From an uncultured bacterium (GTDB taxonomy: Bacteria > Cyanobacteriota > Vampirovibrionia > Gastranaerophilales > Gastranaerophilaceae), in NCBI GenBank assembly GCA_949299435.1, contig CASGAK010000130.1:1-9266 (forward strand): 9,266 nucleotides of DNA. Reading direction: 5' to 3'. This document shows, piece after piece, positions 6,132-9,266 of this stretch. The translations under genes and the position numbers were made by a program. Each line of letters starts with the position of its first letter. The first letter of the stretch is position 1. The notes beneath the pieces are model-generated. The model saw only the letters and a program-made list of their open reading frames with translations. It ran no database searches and was not told the DNA's origin.

Positions 6132-6911
6132 TTAATCTCCATTATTTTTAATCATTTCATACATTCTGCTAAGAGCTTTTTTAAGTCTTCTAGATACCTG
6201 CATTTGTGACATATTCATTTTTTCAGAAATTTCTCTTTGGTTCAAATCCTGATAATAACTAAGCTCAATTATTTCGCGTAAATCAGGAGGTAAACGTTTA
6301 ATAGTGCTTGCAAGCATTATTTTATTTTCATAAGAATTCATAAACTCCTGATAGTCATTAGCAGGAATTTTATCCAGTAATGAAATATCTTCATCTTCCT
6401 GCATAAAAGATTGATCAAGTGATAATGTACTTTTGCATCTTTCGATTTCTATTACTTCATTGATTTTGGAAACAGGTAAATCTAAAAACTCAGCAATTTG
6501 CTCAGGAGTCGGATCTTCATTGCCAGTCTCATTCAATTTCTTTTTGGCTGTATTTATCTTAAATAAAAGTTCCTGTAATTCTCTCGGTGCTTTTATAATT
6601 GAAGCCTTATCCCTTAAATAATGTTTGATTTCACCTTTGATAAAGTAAGTAGCATAAGTCCTGAATTTTGTATTCATATCAAGTCTGTAAAACTCAATAG
6701 CTTTTATAAGCCCCAATGAGCCGACTTGAATTAAATCCTCATTAGGAATATTGGATTGTATTGCAATTGTGTTGGCAATTTTTTTTACTAAATCCATCGC
6801 CTCTTCAACTATTTTAAGATGCAGCATTCGTTTTTTCTTTTCATCTTTTGTGTTTTTAAACGAAATTAATAAAGCATCTAACTCTTCAAAATGTTTTTCT
6901 TTTGTATCCAA
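6132..6911 (-). CDS. RNA polymerase sigma-70 family factor, SigB/SigF/SigG class (group 3)
   Basis: An alternative sigma factor of 259 residues that would direct core RNA polymerase to a specific promoter set. Region 2 (about 30-103) contains EDLIQVGSLGLIKAIEFY and the region FRTYATYFIKGEIKHYLRDK (83-102), whose GEIKHYLRD matches the SigB/F/G class. Region 3 (about 104-185) starts with IKAPRELQELLFKI and includes DPTPEQIAEFLDLP. Region 4 (about 200-252) has RLPPDLREIIELSYYQDLNQ and the helix-turn-helix REISEKMNMSQMQVSRRLKKAL. Region 1.1 is absent, as expected for group 3. The start is TTG (6911-6909) with GGAG eight bases upstream; the frame closes at 6933-6935. In cyanobacteria, group 3 SigF controls pilin and motility genes. 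The adjacency to a prepilin peptidase makes a similar role plausible, but this is inference. No anti-sigma gene is adjacent. Confidence 0.94.
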   Translation of the reverse strand: MDTKEKHFEELDALLISFKNTKDEKKKRMLHLKIVEEAMDLVKKIANTIAIQSNIPNEDLIQVGSLGLIKAIEFYRLDMNTKFRTYATYFIKGEIKHYLRDKASIIKAPRELQELLFKINTAKKKLNETGNEDPTPEQIAEFLDLPVSKINEVIEIERCKSTLSLDQSFMQEDEDISLLDKIPANDYQEFMNSYENKIMLASTIKRLPPDLREIIELSYYQDLNQREISEKMNMSQMQVSRRLKKALSRMYEMIKNNGD

Positions 6912-6935
6912 AGGTAAATCTCCACTTCTTTTTTA

Positions 6936-6944
6936 ATTATATCA
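6936..6944 (-). promoter_or_regulatory. Extended -10 promoter for the sigma factor/prepilin peptidase unit
   Basis: On the - strand 6944-6936 reads TGATATAAT, a perfect TATAAT with the extended-10 TG. Transcription would start near 6929-6930, giving a leader of about 18 bases that includes the GGAG of the sigma factor gene. No good -35 is seen, which is common for extended -10 promoters. Confidence 0.6.
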
Positions 6945-7008
6945 TAACTTTTATAAAAAGGGAAATTTTAACCAAATTTAATAATTTGTATTTGAAAAAT
7001 ATTATTTA

Positions 7009-7017
7009 TGCTAAGAT
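7009..7017 (+). promoter_or_regulatory. Candidate extended -10 promoter for gatC
   Basis: TGCTAAGAT (7009-7017) has the extended-10 TG followed by TAAGAT, which matches the consensus in four of six positions. It would start transcription near 7024, about 30 bases before the gatC ATG. A TTGAAA (6992-6997) lies too close (14 bases) to be a standard -35. It is divergent from the sigma factor promoter. Confidence 0.4.
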
Positions 7018-7055
7018 AAAATAAGTAATTAATTAGTTGTATATGGAGAGTGAAA

Positions 7056-7337
7056 ATGATTACCATAAAAGATGTAGAACACGTAGCAAAACTTGCAAGA
7101 CTTGAGTTAACAGAAGATGAAAAACAATTATATACAAAGCAATTGGGTGATGTATTAAAATACGTTGATCAAATGAATGAAGTTGATACCTCAAATGTTA
7201 AACCCATGACTCAAGTAATTGATTTTGTTAACGTAATGAGAGAAGATAAAGTTGTATATGAGCAGACAAAAGAAGAATTAATGGCAAATGCACCCGATGA
7301 AGAAAACGGATTTTTTAAGGTACCTAAAATTAACTAG
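7056..7337 (+). CDS. gatC: Asp-tRNA(Asn)/Glu-tRNA(Gln) amidotransferase subunit C
   Basis: GatC is the small subunit that clamps GatA to GatB in the complex converting mischarged Glu-tRNA(Gln) (and Asp-tRNA(Asn)) to the amidated form. The 93-residue product has the family pattern: ITIKDVEHVAKLARLELTEDE at the N-terminus, LGDVLKYVDQMNEVDTSNVKPM (31-52), then MREDKV and the C-terminal NAPDEENGFFKVPKIN. ATG 7056 is preferred over GTG 7050 because GGAG (7045-7048) is seven bases before the ATG but only one before the GTG. gatA and gatB are not in the window; pyrG follows after a 58-base gap. Confidence 0.96.
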   Translation: MITIKDVEHVAKLARLELTEDEKQLYTKQLGDVLKYVDQMNEVDTSNVKPMTQVIDFVNVMREDKVVYEQTKEELMANAPDEENGFFKVPKIN

Positions 7338-7364
7338 GTATAAAAATAAGTAGATTTTTGGAAT

Positions 7365-7370
7365 TATAAT
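7365..7370 (+). promoter_or_regulatory. Candidate -10 element (TATAAT) for pyrG
   Basis: A perfect TATAAT lies 10 bases before ATG 7381 and 25 before ATG 7396. A start site near 7377 would give ATG 7396 a short leader and ATG 7381 almost none. No recognisable -35 is present, so pyrG may also be read through from gatC. Confidence 0.45.
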
Positions 7371-7395
7371 TTAGTAATTGATGGGGTTAAAGGAA

Positions 7396-8994
7396 ATGAC
7401 AAAATATATTTTTATAACAGGCGGAGTAGTGAGTTCGTTAGGTAAAGGTATAATAGCGGCCTCGCTTGGTAAACTGCTTAGAGCACGCGGATTTTCTGTA
7501 ATAAATCAAAAGTTTGACCCCTATATTAATGTAGATCCCGGCACAATGAGCCCGTTCCAACATGGAGAAGTCTTTGTGACAGACGACGGAGCTGAAACAG
7601 ATTTGGACTTAGGTCATTATGAAAGGTTTACCGATACCAATTTAGGTAAATATAATAATGTAACCTCAGGCAGTGTCTATCAACATGTAATAAAAAAAGA
7701 AAGACGCGGGGATTATTTGGGAGCTACAGTGCAGGTAATTCCTCATATTACAAACGAAATCAAATCAAGAATTATAGGAGCTACAAAACAATTTAATCCT
7801 GATTTCCAATTAATAGAAATTGGCGGTACAGTCGGTGATATTGAGAGCTTACCTTTTGTTGAGGCAATCAGACAATTTAAATCAGAATCGGGTATAGGAA
7901 ATGCAATATCTATTCATTGTACATTACTTCCCTATTTGCCAACATCAGGTGAGTTAAAGACAAAACCGTCCCAGCACAGTGTGAATGTTTTAAGAAGTTA
8001 CGGTATCCAGCCTGAAATTTTAGTTTGCAGAACTACAAAACCGATTCCGAAAACTGAGAAAGAAAAACTGGCTCTATTCTGCTCTGTACCTAAAGATGCT
8101 GTAATAGAATGCAGAGATATGAAAAGTATTTATGAGGTACCATTGGCATTAGAAGCTCAGAATATGGCTCATGTTGTGCTTGATATGTTAAGAGTAGAGG
8201 ATAAAAAAGCTGATTTAAAGGGTTGGGAAGTTTTAGTTGATAAAATTAAAAATCCTAAAAAGACAATAAAAGTTGCAATAGCAGGTAAATATACAAAATT
8301 ATCCGATGCTTATATTTCGGTTGTAGAATCCTTAAAACATGCCGGCTATGCAAATGATGCAGCTGTCGAAATTAAATGGATAAATTCAGAAGATTGTGTA
8401 GATTATGCAAAATGCAAAGAGCTTATGAAAGACCTTCAAGCGGTTGTAGTACCTGGGGGATTCGGAATAAGAGGTATTGAAGGTAAATTAAATGTAATTC
8501 GCTATGCAAGAGAAAATAATCTACCGTTTTTGGGATTATGCCTTGGTATGCAGTGTGCAGTAATAGAATATGCAAGAAATGTTGTAGGGTTAAAGGGTGC
8601 TAATTCAGCAGAATTTGATGAGAATGCACAATATCCAGTAATTGATTTGATGCTGGAGCAAAAAAATGTTCAAGGCTATGGCGGTACAATGAGATTAGGG
8701 GCTTATGATTGCATTTTGAAAAAAGGTTCAAAAGCTCAAAAGGCTTATGGCAAAGAAAAAATTTCAGAACGTCACCGTCACAGATATGAAGTAAATAATG
8801 AATATATAAAACAATTAGAAGAAGCAGGGCTTGTTTTCTCAGGCATGTCGCCTGACGGTATGTTGGCTGAAGTTGTAGAATTGCCAAAACTTGATTGGTT
8901 TGTTGCATCGCAATTCCACCCTGAGTTTAAATCCCGTCCTGAAAGCCCGCATCCGTTGTTTAAGGGGTTGATTGATGCGGCTGTTAAAAAATAA
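7396..8994 (+). CDS. pyrG: CTP synthase (glutamine hydrolysing)
   Basis: PyrG makes CTP from UTP, ATP and ammonia drawn from glutamine, the last step of de novo CTP synthesis. From ATG 7396 the protein has 532 residues, the normal size. The start follows the family N-terminus MTKYIFITGGVVSSLGKG, which includes the P-loop. Upstream in-frame ATG 7381 and TTG 7378 are alternatives that would add five or six residues, and the AAAGGA before 7396 is unusually close. The synthetase domain (about 1-265) includes KFDPYINVDPGTMSPFQHGE, EIGGTVGDIES and KTKPSQHSV. The class I glutamine amidotransferase domain (about 290-532) has the oxyanion-loop PGGFGIRG, the nucleophile C382 in FLGLCLGMQ, and H508 and E510 in QFHPEF of the catalytic triad. 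It looks intact. No terminator is evident before the next gene. Confidence 0.98.
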   Translation: MTKYIFITGGVVSSLGKGIIAASLGKLLRARGFSVINQKFDPYINVDPGTMSPFQHGEVFVTDDGAETDLDLGHYERFTDTNLGKYNNVTSGSVYQHVIKKERRGDYLGATVQVIPHITNEIKSRIIGATKQFNPDFQLIEIGGTVGDIESLPFVEAIRQFKSESGIGNAISIHCTLLPYLPTSGELKTKPSQHSVNVLRSYGIQPEILVCRTTKPIPKTEKEKLALFCSVPKDAVIECRDMKSIYEVPLALEAQNMAHVVLDMLRVEDKKADLKGWEVLVDKIKNPKKTIKVAIAGKYTKLSDAYISVVESLKHAGYANDAAVEIKWINSEDCVDYAKCKELMKDLQAVVVPGGFGIRGIEGKLNVIRYARENNLPFLGLCLGMQCAVIEYARNVVGLKGANSAEFDENAQYPVIDLMLEQKNVQGYGGTMRLGAYDCILKKGSKAQKAYGKEKISERHRHRYEVNNEYIKQLEEAGLVFSGMSPDGMLAEVVELPKLDWFVASQFHPEFKSRPESPHPLFKGLIDAAVKK

Positions 8995-9030
8995 TGAAAA
9001 ATAATATCTTAAAAGGAGGATATTTAACCT

Positions 9031-9266
9031 ATGGAAACAAAGCCAAATTCAGGGTTATTTAATATTATCGGGTTGTTGTTACTGTTTTTAACCATACCTT
9101 GTTTAGGTCTGCTATGTTGGAATATATTGGTGTTGTTATGCTTGATTTTTGTAATGATAACTCCGATGATAGTTGTTGCCGGACTTGCAAATATTAATCC
9201 TTTTGAACTTTTTGGTATTGAAGCTGCAAGATTTGTTCTGTTATTTATAGTATCTTTAGTTTGTTT
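9031..9266 (+). CDS. Hypothetical membrane protein, 3'-truncated by window edge
   Basis: An ORF beginning METKPNSGLF stays open to the window end (78 complete codons). It is preceded by a strong Shine-Dalgarno, GGAGG (9015-9019), 11 bases before the ATG. After a short polar N-terminus the visible part is mostly hydrophobic: one helix at about 10-30, a second at about 31-52, a short polar loop (ANINPFELFGIEAAR, 53-67), then the start of a third helix. I do not recognise the family. It starts 36 bases after pyrG on the same strand with no visible terminator between, so it may be cotranscribed. Confidence 0.75.
   Translation, partial: METKPNSGLFNIIGLLLLFLTIPCLGLLCWNILVLLCLIFVMITPMIVVAGLANINPFELFGIEAARFVLLFIVSLVC

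Noticed and set aside
6751..6936. Short + strand frame across the sigma factor 5' end
   Set aside because: It is antisense to conserved sigma region 2, and its composition reflects the complementary frame.
8600..8908. 102-codon open frame on the - strand inside pyrG
   Set aside because: It lies opposite the conserved glutaminase domain of CTP synthase and has no recognisable features.

Overview
The window is AT-rich (about one third G+C by eye) and carries bacterial housekeeping genes plus a small prepilin/prepilin-processing locus. AT richness, a type IV prepilin-like protein with a G|FTLAEILITLGIIG-type N-terminus, and a SigB/F/G-class sigma factor next to a prepilin peptidase suggest an uncultured gut-type relative of Cyanobacteria (Gastranaerophilales/Melainabacteria-like). 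This assignment is an inference from general resemblance, not a database result.

Left part (1-4138, all + strand): the 3' end of an M24 metallo-aminopeptidase overlaps a TrmH/SpoU-family RNA 2'-O-methyltransferase by one base (TAATG). A TTG-started single-pass membrane protein of unknown function follows, then dnaA (replication initiator) and, three bases later, ruvA (Holliday-junction binding subunit). dnaA has no visible Shine-Dalgarno sequence, and its domain IV signature departs from the common GRDHTTV form. No convincing DnaA-box cluster was seen, so there is no evidence that the origin lies here.

Middle part (4139-6911): a type IV prepilin-like gene (+) converges on a prepilin peptidase gene (-), with a bidirectional terminator hairpin between them. 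The peptidase overlaps or nearly abuts an upstream sigma factor gene (-). The most striking signal is at the prepilin 5' end. A well-placed Shine-Dalgarno and ATG (4216) open a leader that is out of frame with the pilin body because of an uninterrupted run of eight G (4240-4247). Removing one G would give one continuous ORF with a 19-residue leader ending in Gly just before the FTLAE processing site. This looks like a phase-variable (slipped-strand) ON/OFF switch, currently OFF, although a fixed frameshift or a sequence error is possible.

Right part (6912-9266): a divergent promoter region separates the sigma factor gene from gatC (GatCAB amidotransferase subunit C). Then come pyrG (CTP synthase), with a perfect TATAAT just upstream, and the start of an unrecognised hydrophobic membrane protein running off the window end. 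There is no gene-free stretch over 300 bases. The longest is 4931-5137, which holds a structured, GC-elevated element of unknown role and the bidirectional terminator.
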